Shown here piece after piece: positions 35,985-45,105 of a stretch of DNA of 64,000 nt. Source of the DNA: Viridibacillus sp050278625. GTDB lineage: Bacteria; Bacillota; Bacilli; Bacillales_A; Planococcaceae. Where the stretch lies: NCBI RefSeq assembly GCF_050278625.1, contig NZ_JBNNTI010000019.1:10992-74991 (forward strand), read 5' to 3'. The notes beneath the pieces were generated by a model, which was given only the letters and a program-made list of their open reading frames with translations, did not search any database and was not told the origin of the DNA. Each line of letters opens with the position of its first letter. The first letter of the stretch is position 1. Made by a program: the position numbers and the translations under genes.

Positions 35985-36692
35985 CTATATTGCACTATTG
36001 GTATAGGCTTTTGCCTTTTTCTCTACTACGTAAGATACGGCTTCAATAATTGCCGTAATAATCCAATATAAAAAACCAGCAGCTATGAAGGCTTCTAAAA
36101 ACTTCAGATTTTTGGAGGCAATTATATTAGCAGTTCCTGTAATCTCTTTTTGAGATACAAGAAAAGCAATGGATGTGGTATGTAAAAAGCCGATTACTAA
36201 GTTTGTAAAATTAGGAATAGACTGAGCTAATGCTTGTGGTAATATTATTCTTTTCACTACTTGAAACGTATTCATTCCTATTGCATAGGCTGCTTCTATT
36301 TGCCCCTGTGATACACTAGATATTCCTGAACGAATAATCTCAGATAAATAAGATCCAGCTGTTAACGACAAAGCAATTATGACAAACAAGGCAATAGGTA
36401 TAGAATTTGATCGTATAGGCAAATGTAAATATTCAATAATGATATCTAGTAATAGCGGTACACCAAAATAAATTAACATAATATGCATAATTGCAGGGGT
36501 ACCTCTAAAAAAAGAAACATAGCCATTAGCTATTCGACTTAAATACTTCAAATCATATGCCCTAATCATCGCAACAGATATACCGATAAGAAACCCAATA
36601 ATAACAGGTATGAATGTAAGTATAAGAGTTAACGGGACGGCTTTTAAAAGTTCCTTGAATGCAATCCAAATAAAAAGAAAGTCAATTGTCAT
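35985..36692 (-). CDS. tcyM: Polar amino acid ABC transporter permease TcyM-like
   Basis: 235 residues with five membrane helices and the EAA-type coupling motif (GQIEAAYAIGMNTFQVVKRI). HisM/GlnP family. One of two permease subunits of a cystine/sulfur-compound importer; its 235-residue length equals B. subtilis TcyM. Forms one transporter with the TcyL-like permease, the binding protein and TcyN. Confidence 0.82.
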   Translation of the reverse strand: MTIDFLFIWIAFKELLKAVPLTLILTFIPVIIGFLIGISVAMIRAYDLKYLSRIANGYVSFFRGTPAIMHIMLIYFGVPLLLDIIIEYLHLPIRSNSIPIALFVIIALSLTAGSYLSEIIRSGISSVSQGQIEAAYAIGMNTFQVVKRIILPQALAQSIPNFTNLVIGFLHTTSIAFLVSQKEITGTANIIASKNLKFLEAFIAAGFLYWIITAIIEAVSYVVEKKAKAYTNSAI

Positions 36693-36709
36693 ACTACTCT
36701 ACCCCCTTC

Positions 36710-37414
36710 TTAAATAGTAGCCGTTTCATTTGGTTGATTACGATTTAAATACTTCTCGGAAATTTTAAATACTTTTTCTAAAACTACTACAACAATGTAA
36801 TACACAATAGCTAAGGAAATGTATACTTCTAAAGCATGCGCAGTAGAAGCGATTAACGTCTCGCCCCTCCCCATCATATCCATTACACCAATTGTAAAAG
36901 CTAGAGAAGTATCCTTTAAAGAACCTATTATTGAATTTGAAATATTAGGAAATGCGATTCTAATTGCTTGTGGAAATATAATTCTAAAGAAATTTTGAAA
37001 ACGAGTCATACCTATTGAATAAGCTGCCTCCGTTTGACCATAATCGATAGCTGAGATAGCACTGCGAAATATCTCTGCAAAAATGGCTCCATTGCTTAAT
37101 GAATAAGTAATAATAACGAAGTAGAGTGCATCCATTCTTGTAATATCTATATTCCAGAACATTAATATTGCTGGTACCCCATAGTAGACAAGGAATAACT
37201 GAATGAGTATAGGTGTACCTCTAATAAATGAAATATATAAAGTGATCATTTGTTTTAAAACAGGGATATGGAATAATCTTGGTATAACAGCAACTATACC
37301 AATTAAAGTTCCAAGTATTGTAGAATAAACTAAAATTTCCAGAGTAATTCCCAAGTATTTTATTAACGTTGGGATAAATTCAATAATTAATACCGGATCA
37401 AATACTTTCCCCAT
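36710..37414 (-). CDS. tcyL: Polar amino acid ABC transporter permease TcyL-like
   Basis: About 234 residues, five helices, with the EAA-loop GQTEAAYSIGMTRFQNFFRI and the RGTPILIQLFLVYYG motif of HisQM permeases. I prefer the ATG at 37414 following GGAAGGAAGAG; a TTG at 37432 is possible. It follows the binding-protein gene by a few bases and precedes its partner permease by 17. Confidence 0.82.
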   Translation of the reverse strand: MGKVFDPVLIIEFIPTLIKYLGITLEILVYSTILGTLIGIVAVIPRLFHIPVLKQMITLYISFIRGTPILIQLFLVYYGVPAILMFWNIDITRMDALYFVIITYSLSNGAIFAEIFRSAISAIDYGQTEAAYSIGMTRFQNFFRIIFPQAIRIAFPNISNSIIGSLKDTSLAFTIGVMDMMGRGETLIASTAHALEVYISLAIVYYIVVVVLEKVFKISEKYLNRNQPNETATI

Positions 37415-37440
37415 CCACTCTCTTCCTTCCAAAATATCAT

Positions 37441-38250
37441 TTAAAATTCAACTGAATAATCTGCCCCTAGCCATTTTTTGCTCAATTTGCTTACAACACC
37501 CTCTTTTTTCAACTCTTGAAGAGCCTCATCAACTCTATCTGATAGTGTTGTTTCGTCCTTATTGAGCAAGAAAAAAACTTTAGAATTAAGTAATGTATCC
37601 CCAACTACTTTTTGTTGCGCATCTGCTTGTTCATTGTAAAATTTAGTTGCAAATGGAGTAGAAATAATAGCATCAATACGTCTTGTTTTAAGTTGATTGA
37701 TAATATCGGTTGTATTAGTTCCGTAATTAATTTTTGCTCCTAAATTATGCTTTTTATTGTATTCTTCTATAAATACAGATGAATTACTTGTTGGTGTAAC
37801 ACTAATATTTTTTCCTGCTAAGTCATCAATCGATTTAATATCATTATTATCTTGATGAATAGTCACTTTTAATGGAAAAACATTATATGGTTCTTTGTTA
37901 AATAGGAATTTTTCTTCTCTTTCTTTATTCACTTCCATTTGATGCGCGATAAGGTCGATTTTTTTTGTTTCTAAACTTAATAATAAATTTGAAAATTCCA
38001 TCGTCTTAAATTCAAATTCATATTCCGGTAACTTTTCATCTATCGCTTTTACGATTTCGATATCGTACCCCGTTAGCTCACCTTTTTCATTAATAAAACA
38101 GATATTTGGAAACTGAGTACCCGTACCAACAATGATTTTTTGAACCTTTTTTGAACTTCCTTTTTGATTATCCACTGACTCTGCTTTTGATGAGCAGGCA
38201 CTCAATAAAGCTATTACAGATATCAGTCCCCATAACCATACTTTCCTCAT
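37441..38250 (-). CDS. Amino acid ABC transporter substrate-binding lipoprotein TcyJ/TcyK-like
   Basis: 269 residues with a lipoprotein signal (LLSAC, Cys19) and an SBP_bac_3 fold (VGTGTQFPNICFINEKGELT, GYDIEIVKAID, KIDLIAHQMEVNKERE). Length equals TcyJ. B. subtilis has two tandem copies, TcyJ and TcyK; only one is present here. It should bind cystine, S-(2-succino)cysteine or similar bulky cysteine derivatives outside the cell. GGGAGG precedes the ATG. Confidence 0.85.
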   Translation of the reverse strand: MRKVWLWGLISVIALLSACSSKAESVDNQKGSSKKVQKIIVGTGTQFPNICFINEKGELTGYDIEIVKAIDEKLPEYEFEFKTMEFSNLLLSLETKKIDLIAHQMEVNKEREEKFLFNKEPYNVFPLKVTIHQDNNDIKSIDDLAGKNISVTPTSNSSVFIEEYNKKHNLGAKINYGTNTTDIINQLKTRRIDAIISTPFATKFYNEQADAQQKVVGDTLLNSKVFFLLNKDETTLSDRVDEALQELKKEGVVSKLSKKWLGADYSVEF

Positions 38251-38282
38251 AATTTATACCTCCCTAACAATTCTTTTTATTA

Positions 38283-38570
38283 CTATTGGTTTACTTGGTT
38301 TTTATTCGCAACTAAAAACTCATCTAGTGCTAGTTGTAAATGTTCTATTCCAATTTCCGTTACTCCGCGATACACATTATCTTGACCTACTTCCACAACA
38401 GGTACATGACGTACACCGTATTTTGCATCTAAAATATCTCGTAAATGATCGTTATTTGTAATATCTACTATTTTATAAGTTAATTCTTGTTTAGCTAAAT
38501 ATCTTTTTACATCATGACAATAGCTACAGCCTTCCTTTGACCAAACGATAATTGATACATTTTGCGACAT
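38283..38570 (-). CDS. cmoI: Glutaredoxin-like protein CmoI/YtnI
   Basis: 95-residue thioredoxin-fold protein with the active-site pair Cys15 and Cys18 (CSYC) and a cis-Pro region VRHVPVVEV. The B. subtilis ytnI/cmoI gene lies in the same operon type between monooxygenase genes. It probably reduces a disulfide or carries a thiol in the cysteine-releasing pathway; the exact role is not established. Confidence 0.8.
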   Translation of the reverse strand: MSQNVSIIVWSKEGCSYCHDVKRYLAKQELTYKIVDITNNDHLRDILDAKYGVRHVPVVEVGQDNVYRGVTEIGIEHLQLALDEFLVANKNQVNQ

Positions 38571-38613
38571 GTTTTAAACCTCCAAAATAAACTATTTCTT
38601 TATTTATACTCTA

Positions 38614-39630
38614 TTAAATTGAGACTACTTTACGTACAATTGTTGCCAAAGATTTGGGACTTAATAATTCAAAGGATTTTAAACGCTCTTCACTTTTAGG
38701 TACAGGTGTATGTAAAATAAATTCATCTATACTGTATAGTTCATGCAGTTGATCCAACGTACATTTCACTTCAGTAGCTGTGCCAGCAATTATATTCGCT
38801 GCATACTCCTTTACTACATATTCCTCACCTGACTCTTGCCCAAATTTTTCTGCTGCCTCGTGCGAAGTTAAAGTCAAAATGCGTCCACTAGCTAGATGTA
38901 CTTTAATGATTTTTTGGTGTTCAGCTAAATTTCTTGCTTCTTGTGAAGTTGGTGCCGCAATTGTTGCTACAGCAACAATGAATTTTCCATTCGTACTATT
39001 TTCACGATAGAATTTTGCCGCCTCAGCAATAATGGTGTCATCACTATTAATAAAGCGTGCAAAAACAAATGTAATCCCTAACTCTGCAGCCAATTTCGCA
39101 CTATTTATACTAGCACCTAATAAATATAATTCCTGTTTTTCAGGCGGAATTGGAGTTGCTTGAATTCCTGCTAATGGGTGTGTTGCGGGAACCTTATTAT
39201 CCAATATTTGCTGTAAGAATATTAAACGTTCATCAAAATCTTCTCCATTATTGACAGTGCCATATTGTAAGGCTTTCGTTGATAAAGGTAACCCGCCTGG
39301 TGCCTTACCTATTCCTAAATCTACACGTCCAGGTTCTAGAGTAGACAATACTTGAAAATTTTCTGCTACTTTAAATGGACTATAATGTTGAAGCATCACA
39401 CCACCAGAGCCAATTCGAATTTTTTTTGTTTTAGCTAATAAGTAGGATACCAACACTTCTGGGGATGAGCCTGCAACATCTACTGAATTATGATGTTCTG
39501 ATACCCAAAATCGCTCATACCCCCACTCCTCAGCCAGTTGTGCTAATTTCACCGTCTGTTGCAAAACGTCATAATTAGATACTCCTTCAATGACTGGACT
39601 TTGATCTAGAATTCCAATTTTATAACTCAT
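38614..39630 (-). CDS. cmoO: Luciferase-like flavin monooxygenase CmoO/YtmO
   Basis: 338-residue LLM-class protein (bacterial luciferase fold) starting MSYKIGILDQSP, with WVSEHHN, IRIGSGGVMLQHYSPF and LGIGKAPGG motifs typical of the YtmO/YwcH group. It uses FMNH2 and oxygen. ATG 39630 follows GGGAGG; an ATG at 39654 directly after the tcyN stop has no site. In B. subtilis cmoO is in the S-(2-succino)cysteine operon; the step it performs is less clear than for CmoJ. Confidence 0.8.
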   Translation of the reverse strand: MSYKIGILDQSPVIEGVSNYDVLQQTVKLAQLAEEWGYERFWVSEHHNSVDVAGSSPEVLVSYLLAKTKKIRIGSGGVMLQHYSPFKVAENFQVLSTLEPGRVDLGIGKAPGGLPLSTKALQYGTVNNGEDFDERLIFLQQILDNKVPATHPLAGIQATPIPPEKQELYLLGASINSAKLAAELGITFVFARFINSDDTIIAEAAKFYRENSTNGKFIVAVATIAAPTSQEARNLAEHQKIIKVHLASGRILTLTSHEAAEKFGQESGEEYVVKEYAANIIAGTATEVKCTLDQLHELYSIDEFILHTPVPKSEERLKSFELLSPKSLATIVRKVVSI

Positions 39631-39654
39631 TGTTTTAGCCCTCCCATTTTCCAC

Positions 39655-40407
39655 CTATATCGAATAATCCAATTCCGGTGTCATTCTTTTCAAGAACTGT
39701 CTTGTACGTTCTTCCTTCTGCTCAACAAATATATTCTTTGGTGCTCCCTCTTCTACCACAACACCATTATCCATAAAAATAATTTTGTCAGATATTTCCT
39801 TAGCAAAGTTCATTTCATGTGTCACAATAATCATTGTTTTTCCTTCTTTTGCAATCTTAGCTATTACATCTAATACCTCGCCTACTAGCTCCGGGTCTAA
39901 AGCCGATGTAGGCTCATCAAATAGAATAACATCCGGGTTCAATGCGAGTGCCCTAGCAATTCCGACACGTTGCTGTTGACCTCCAGATAATTGACTAGGA
40001 TAAGAATCTATTTTACTTTTTAGTCCTACTTTTTGTAGAACCTCTAATGCAATTTCTTTCGCTTCTTTAACGTTTCTTTTTTGAACAACTATTAAGCCTT
40101 CCATCACATTTTGCAATGCAGTTTTATGTTGGAATAAGTTATAGCTTTGAAAAACCATTGCAGATTTTTTTCGCAGATTATTTATTTCTTTTTTATTTAC
40201 CTTACTTGTATTAATAGAAATATCGTCGATTGTAATAGTGCCTCCATCTGGACTTTCTAAATAATTTAGACATCTTAAAAGTGTTGTCTTACCAGATCCA
40301 CTTGGTCCTAAAACCGAAATAATCTCACCCTTTTCTACTTTGATATTAATTCCTTTTAGCACTTCATTATGTCCAAAATTTTTGCGTAACTCTTTTATCT
40401 CAATCAT
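39655..40407 (-). CDS. tcyN: Amino acid ABC transporter ATPase TcyN-like
   Basis: 250 residues: Walker A GPSGSGKTT at 34-42, signature LSGGQQQR at 140-147, Walker B ILFDEPTSALDPE at 161-173 and the VTHEM H-loop, the polar amino acid (GlnQ/HisP) type. In B. subtilis tcyN directly follows the permease genes; here it sits between the two monooxygenase genes, so the operon has been rearranged. Confidence 0.87.
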   Translation of the reverse strand: MIEIKELRKNFGHNEVLKGINIKVEKGEIISVLGPSGSGKTTLLRCLNYLESPDGGTITIDDISINTSKVNKKEINNLRKKSAMVFQSYNLFQHKTALQNVMEGLIVVQKRNVKEAKEIALEVLQKVGLKSKIDSYPSQLSGGQQQRVGIARALALNPDVILFDEPTSALDPELVGEVLDVIAKIAKEGKTMIIVTHEMNFAKEISDKIIFMDNGVVVEEGAPKNIFVEQKEERTRQFLKRMTPELDYSI

Positions 40408-40486
40408 CTAATACCTCCTCTCAAGACTTTTCTCTCAACAATCATTATTATTCACATTGAATAACTAGGTATTTAACTTAAAAATT

Positions 40487-41815
40487 TTATACAGTTTGCT
40501 TAGTATAGCGGCTTTTTTTGAATGGCAATCCTAAATTCCCTCTCAAAGTAGCAGCCTCATAATCCTCACGATATATGCCACGCTGTTGTAAAATCGGTAC
40601 CACCTTATCTACAAAATCATCCAATGCTTCTGGGAATGTGGCTGCAATAATAAAGCCATCTGCCCCGCGCTCCTCAAACCATAACTGTACTAAGTCCGCA
40701 ATTTTATCAGGTGTACCGATAAATTGTGTACGAGGAGTTGCTTCACGTAAAGCTATTTGACGCAATGTTAATCCCTGCTCTTTAGCTTCTCTTTTAATAC
40801 GTTCTGTATGACTACGGAAGCTATTTGCACCTATATCTCCTAGCTCAGGGAATACTTCATCTAGTGGATATTGTGAAAAATCGTGATGGTCAAAGTAGCG
40901 TCCTAAGTAAGCAAGTGCCCGTTCAATTGATACTAAATTTGCTAATTCTTCATATTTCCTTTCTGCTTCCTCTTCCGTATCACCGATAATTGGAGAAATA
41001 CCTGGCAAAATAACAACTTCTTCTGGATTACGTCCAAAAGCTATTACTTGCTCTTTTACGTCCTGATAAAATTTTTGTGCTTCCTGCAATGTTTTAGACA
41101 TTGTGAAAATAGCGTCGGCATCTTTAGCTGCTAAGCGTTTTCCTGCTTCTGAAGAGCCTGCTTGGAAAATGACTGGCTGCCCTTGCTTTGTACGCCCTAT
41201 ATTCAGTGGTCCTTGTACAGAGAAAAATTCCCCTTGATGATTAAGTTGGTGTAACTTAGATGGGTCAAAAAATTGATCATTCTCTTTATCCCCAACAAAT
41301 GCATCATCATCCCAAGAATCCCAAAGGCCTGTTGCGACTTCTAAATATTCCTCAGCAATTCGATAACGTTTTGTATGGTCAGGATGCTCAGCAACAGTCT
41401 TATTATAATTTAATGCTGTATTTTCTAATGGAGTTGTTACAACGTTCCAACCTGCACGACCATTGCTTATATGATCAAGTGATGCAAATTGACGCGCAAT
41501 TGTAAACGGTTCGCTATAAGAAGTAGAGACTGTACCAACGAGACCTATTTTTGAAGTAACTGTAGCTAGCGCTGACAAAATAGTTATAGGTTCAAAACGA
41601 TTCAAGAAATGCGGAATTGATTTTTCATTAATGTATAGACCATCTGCTATAAATACTAAATCGAACTTTCCTTTCTCCGCCTTTTGTGCCTGTTGCGTAT
41701 AAAAATCCAAATTTACACTTGAATTTGTTAACACTTTTGGATGACGCCAGCCTGAAATATTACCACCAACACCATGAATAATTGCACCAAATTTGATTTG
41801 TCGTTTTTCAGCCAT
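40487..41815 (-). CDS. cmoJ: NtaA/SnaA/DszA-type flavin monooxygenase CmoJ/YtnJ
   Basis: 442-residue LLM-class monooxygenase of the NtaA/SnaA/DszA subgroup (RQIKFGAIIHGVGGNISGWR, AGWNVVTTPLENTALNY, GRTKQGQPVIFQAGSSEAGK). It needs FMNH2 from a partner reductase. In B. subtilis, CmoJ oxidises N-acetyl-S-(2-succino)cysteine so that it falls apart to N-acetylcysteine and oxaloacetate. First gene after the LysR gene; ATG 41815 follows GGGAGG. Name from family and operon context. Confidence 0.85.
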   Translation of the reverse strand: MAEKRQIKFGAIIHGVGGNISGWRHPKVLTNSSVNLDFYTQQAQKAEKGKFDLVFIADGLYINEKSIPHFLNRFEPITILSALATVTSKIGLVGTVSTSYSEPFTIARQFASLDHISNGRAGWNVVTTPLENTALNYNKTVAEHPDHTKRYRIAEEYLEVATGLWDSWDDDAFVGDKENDQFFDPSKLHQLNHQGEFFSVQGPLNIGRTKQGQPVIFQAGSSEAGKRLAAKDADAIFTMSKTLQEAQKFYQDVKEQVIAFGRNPEEVVILPGISPIIGDTEEEAERKYEELANLVSIERALAYLGRYFDHHDFSQYPLDEVFPELGDIGANSFRSHTERIKREAKEQGLTLRQIALREATPRTQFIGTPDKIADLVQLWFEERGADGFIIAATFPEALDDFVDKVVPILQQRGIYREDYEAATLRGNLGLPFKKSRYTKQTV

Positions 41816-41897
41816 ACTAATACCTCCCATTTTCAATTCCGCATAATTTTAATCACTAGTTAAATGATATGAATTATACGTTTTCTAATTGTGGATA

Positions 41898-41937
41898 ATA
41901 CTAACATTTTTCTTATAGTGCTGACAAGGGTATAGTG
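41898..41937 (-). promoter_or_regulatory. Sulfur operon promoter with possible LysR half sites
   Basis: On the minus strand TTGTCA (41922-41927) and TAGTAT (41898-41903) are 18 bases apart. Two direct copies of CACTATA (41931-41937 and 41914-41920) bracket the -35 element, a plausible site for the LysR-type activator encoded upstream. Confidence 0.35.
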
Positions 41938-41983
41938 ATAGGAAAAATTAATAATTGATTAAAAATTTCTATCAATCTATTTT

Positions 41984-42862
41984 TCATTCTAAAAATGCAT
42001 GTATAGAGCTATTTATATCCTTACGAAGTAGTTCTACCACTTCACTTTGAAAATATGTTAAATAGACATGTTGCTTAATCAATAACAAATGAGAAGTATC
42101 TATTTCTACTAATTCTCCTCTTGCAAGCTCATCCTTCACGCATAAATAAGGTAAAAAACCAATGCAGTGTTTATTTTTTATGAGTGATTTTGCTACTTCT
42201 AAATGATCTACTTTAAATTCAATACGCGGTTCTACCTGTTCTACCTCAAATAATTTATAAACCAAGTTCCAATCAAAAGCACCACACTCAAAAAACACCA
42301 TTGGTTCGTCAGCAAGTACTGTTGCGGTTATCATTTGCTCATCTAATAACGGATGTCCCGGACTAACAATTAGTCTCACAGAATTATCAAGCATACTATC
42401 TTGCTGAATACCTTCACTTGTTAACTGCTTCATAAAAGCCATATCAATTTGCTTATTCAATAATTTTTCTAGTAGCACATCATTTGTAGCCGAAACAAAT
42501 TTAAAGCGGCGCTCAGGATTTTGCGTTTTCCAAAAAGATAAAGCAAATGGAATAAAGTATTGAGAAGTAATTATATTTGCCCCAATCACAATTTCATCTT
42601 CGCTCTTCCGATGTTTCATTTGCTGTTTTCCATCATTAAATGTTTGAATTATTTGCTGTGCATAAGGAATAAAATCTTTCCCTTTCTGAGTTAGTATTAC
42701 TCCTCTTCCTTGCCTTTCAAATAATTCCGTATTCAATTCACGTTCCAATGTTTTAATCCGTGCCGTGACCGTAGGCTGTGATAAAAATAAAGCCTTAGAT
42801 GCTTTATGAAAACTCTGCAAATGTACGACATACATAAAGGCTTCTAAATGATCAATATTCAT
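41984..42862 (-). CDS. LysR-family regulator of the sulfur operon (YtlI/SscR-like)
   Basis: 292 residues: N-terminal winged HTH (FHKASKALFLSQPTVTARIK, about 16-35) and a LysR substrate domain. In B. subtilis YtlI activates the ytmI operon but is transcribed divergently; here the gene lies upstream on the same strand with 168 bases to cmoJ and a likely promoter in that gap. It probably senses an acetyl-serine-like or 2-succinocysteine-related signal. AGGGGAGG precedes the ATG. Confidence 0.8.
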   Translation of the reverse strand: MNIDHLEAFMYVVHLQSFHKASKALFLSQPTVTARIKTLERELNTELFERQGRGVILTQKGKDFIPYAQQIIQTFNDGKQQMKHRKSEDEIVIGANIITSQYFIPFALSFWKTQNPERRFKFVSATNDVLLEKLLNKQIDMAFMKQLTSEGIQQDSMLDNSVRLIVSPGHPLLDEQMITATVLADEPMVFFECGAFDWNLVYKLFEVEQVEPRIEFKVDHLEVAKSLIKNKHCIGFLPYLCVKDELARGELVEIDTSHLLLIKQHVYLTYFQSEVVELLRKDINSSIHAFLE

Positions 42863-43029
42863 CTATTTACCTCCCCTTATTATTCCATTTTTCAGTCTTT
42901 AGTGTACTTGAAAAAGAAAGCAATTGCTATGTAATCATCATTCTTGCAGTTCCACCAATTTTGCAGTATTATATGAATACAAGCTGCATTGTTCGTAATC
43001 ATATTAAGTTTTAACCTTTAAGCTGTAAA

Positions 43030-43235
43030 AGGGAGTTTTAATTGAGGAAGGACTGGCATGCCGCATTCCATTGTTAATGCGGACAAACACGAGAACCTCT
43101 GCGAACACCCACTTTGAGGAGTGGTGGTTTAAAACTTTCAATATTAAAAAATTACGGCATACGCGGCTTATTAAATTGTTGATACTAAAGGGTTTATATA
43201 GCATCTCAACCATAAAAGGTTGGGGTGTTTTTTAA
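43030..43235 (+). pseudogene. C-terminal remnant of a tyrosine integrase
   Basis: One frame reads FEEWWFKTFNIKKLRHTRLI followed by KLLILKGLYSIST and a stop at 43235. LRHTR and the hydrophobic helix after it resemble the box II HxxR region of phage-type tyrosine recombinases, but the expected GH and final Tyr are lost. An RTNTR segment precedes it. Fragment only, moderate to low confidence. Confidence 0.35.
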
Positions 43236-43446
43236 TATACATATTCTGCATTGGGGTTAAACTGGGGTTAAAATTCACGATGATTAATTATAAAAGCTGT
43301 TAAATCTTTGTAATTTAAAATACCTTACCGTGACAATCCTTATATTTAAACTGTTCATTCAAGCGGTATTTTATTTACCCTCCACAATAGTTACAATTTC
43401 CTGTATAGTTAAATATACACATTTATAGAAATGAGGGTATTTTGAA

Positions 43447-43519
43447 ATGAAAAAGAAATGGTTACTGGCACCTATGGCTACCCTATTACACTCCCATCCT
43501 ACTGCCATCTTCAAATAAA
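43447..43519 (+). pseudogene. Start of a secreted protein, truncated
   Basis: ATG at 43447 with a weak GAGGG site opens MKKKWLLAPMATLL, a signal-peptide-like start, which stops after 23 codons; shifting frame gives TPILLPSSNK and another stop. It looks like the 5' end of a deleted gene for an exported protein. The rest of 42863-43600 shows nothing I can name apart from the integrase fragment. Confidence 0.3.
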
Positions 43520-43616
43520 ATTCAATTCATATGATTTATTGCTATAAAGACCTTAAATATAGGTAAAACTATGAATGAGAATAATGTAATCTATCACATG
43601 CAATCTACATAACAAA

Positions 43617-43662
43617 AAACCCAAAAATGTTACTTTATATTTCTTGTACACTTTTGGGTTTC
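43617..43662 (-). terminator. Terminator of the PAS-MCP gene
   Basis: AACCCAAAA and TTTTGGGTT pair; on the minus strand TTTTTTG follows. The hairpin lies 22 bases after the stop of the gene. Confidence 0.65.
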
Positions 43663-43683
43663 AGTTTTTTTATTAAAATGCCA

Positions 43684-44592
43684 TCAAATAATTTCTGTGA
43701 AATTCTGCGCCTTTTCATCCAATGCTTCGGCCGAAGAAGATATTTCTACAAAGTCTTGTATTGCAACATTAATTTGCTCATTCGTTTCTTCCACGCTTTG
43801 AGACACACGGTTTATACTTCCTGTTACTTTTTCAATTTCTATAGCAATCCCTTCAATATTGTCCCTTACTTGGGAAATTGATTGCTCTACCTTCACAGAC
43901 AGTTTTCTCACTTCCTTTGCAACAACATCAAAACCACGCCCATGTTCTCCTGCCCTAGCAGCTTCAATCGCTGCATTTAATGCTAATAGATTTGTTTGGG
44001 AAGCAATCTCCCGAATGGTTTTCACAATACCTTTAATAGAATCAGCTTGGCTTTGTAAATTTACTAAATTAACGGTATTTTCCTCTGATTCTCTTGCGAT
44101 ACGATTAATCGTCTCTCGCAATTCCTGACTTCTCATTATTCCGGTTTCTGAACGATTATGTAACTGTTTGGACATACCCTTTAAATCGTCAGCTACTTCC
44201 ACAATCATATTCTGACGCTCTGTTATATTAGTGGCTATTTTCGAAACGCCAACTACTTTACTGCTATTTTCAGCAAAAATGGGCATGTAGGTAGCTTCAA
44301 GCCATACTCGATTTCCCATTGCATCCATCCGCTCAATTTTATCTTGAAAGCTCTTACCTGAGAGTAAATTTCTCCAAAACCTTTCATAAGATGAACTATT
44401 TATGAAGGCTGGAAAACAAAATTCCTTATGATTCTTCCCATACATTTCTCCCACACTATAACCTAAAGTTTGAGCAAAAAGATTATTTACGTATGCCACT
44501 TTTCTATTCAAATCAAATCGAATAATAGCTAAATTATTTTCTATGGCCTTTACTACAAGTTCGTCTGTTACTTGATTTTCTAATATATCCAT
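43684..44592 (-). CDS. Soluble PAS-domain methyl-accepting chemotaxis-type signalling protein
   Basis: 302 residues without membrane segments. A PAS domain (about 15-125, LAIIRFDLNRKVAYVNNLFA, NITERQN) precedes an MCP signal domain whose hairpin tip EIASQTNLLALNAAIEAARA is nearly perfect (about 203-222). The coiled coil is short, about 150 residues. It may signal to CheA/CheW about redox, oxygen or a small ligand bound by PAS. Such aerotaxis-like proteins are common in Bacillales. Single gene with its own terminator. Confidence 0.85.
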   Translation of the reverse strand: MDILENQVTDELVVKAIENNLAIIRFDLNRKVAYVNNLFAQTLGYSVGEMYGKNHKEFCFPAFINSSSYERFWRNLLSGKSFQDKIERMDAMGNRVWLEATYMPIFAENSSKVVGVSKIATNITERQNMIVEVADDLKGMSKQLHNRSETGIMRSQELRETINRIARESEENTVNLVNLQSQADSIKGIVKTIREIASQTNLLALNAAIEAARAGEHGRGFDVVAKEVRKLSVKVEQSISQVRDNIEGIAIEIEKVTGSINRVSQSVEETNEQINVAIQDFVEISSSAEALDEKAQNFTEII

Positions 44593-44787
44593 ATTTTTTT
44601 ACCCCACTTATTTAATTGTTCCTATCATTACTACTTAATGTCTTTCTTGCTTTTTTAAGCATGAAAAAAGCACATCTAAGTTGCTTGAAGAGATTTATTG
44701 CCACGTTCCAACATGCAGGTGCTGGTCTAGCCAAGATTATTTAATGAGATACATTGTAAATAGTGCACTTATGTATATCTTTAATTC

Positions 44788-45040
44788 TATAAAAGTTTTA
44801 GAATTCCCTCTTCAAAACTATATTTGTTATTCTTTGATCCAAATCGTTGTACAATTTCTCCTTCTAAATCCACTAAAAATTTTGTGAAATTCCCTTTTCC
44901 CTAAAGACCCTTTTGAATGTGCAGTAACATATTTGAAATACTGGATGTGCATCTTTTCCATTTACATTAACACCTTCGTGCATTGGAAATGTCAGTTCGC
45001 AGCTACTACCTCTTGATAAAACTGATTAGATGGGAATTCT
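44788..45040 (-). pseudogene. Glutathione peroxidase-like gene, frameshifted and truncated
   Basis: Across three frames the minus strand reads EFPSNQFYQE, then FPMHEGVNVNGKDAHPVF, then VTAHSKGSLGK, then NFTKFLVDLEGEIVQRFGSK to a stop at 44788. This follows the order of the BsaA/GPx family (FPxNQF.., vNGkdahPlf.., WNFtKFLvdr.G.vv.Rf). The segment with the catalytic Cys is missing, and the 5' side ends at a GC-rich repeat near 45050. At least two frameshifts plus truncation make it dead. Confidence 0.75.
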
Positions 45041-45057
45041 AATATAACAAACCCTTA

Positions 45058-45105
45058 TTCCGAAGCTTACCGCTCGCTTTCCGCGGGAGTCAAGCGGACG
45101 CTTCC
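45058..45105. repeat. REP-like GC-rich intergenic repeat
   Basis: CGCTCGCTTTCCGCGGG with AGCGGACGCTTCC forms an imperfect inverted structure and shares CGCTTTCCGCGG with the inverse of 51078-51100. It interrupts the 5' side of the glutathione peroxidase remnant. The stretch 45106-45686 shows no convincing gene or signal, only a weak GGCAG/CTGCC hairpin at 45254-45290. Confidence 0.5.

Noticed and set aside
43004..43213. 69-codon minus-strand open frame
   Set aside because: The opposite strand carries a better integrase-like text; the minus frame has no ribosome binding site.
44681..44887. 68-codon plus-strand open frame
   Set aside because: It is antisense to the glutathione peroxidase remnant, lacks a ribosome binding site and has no protein-like composition.
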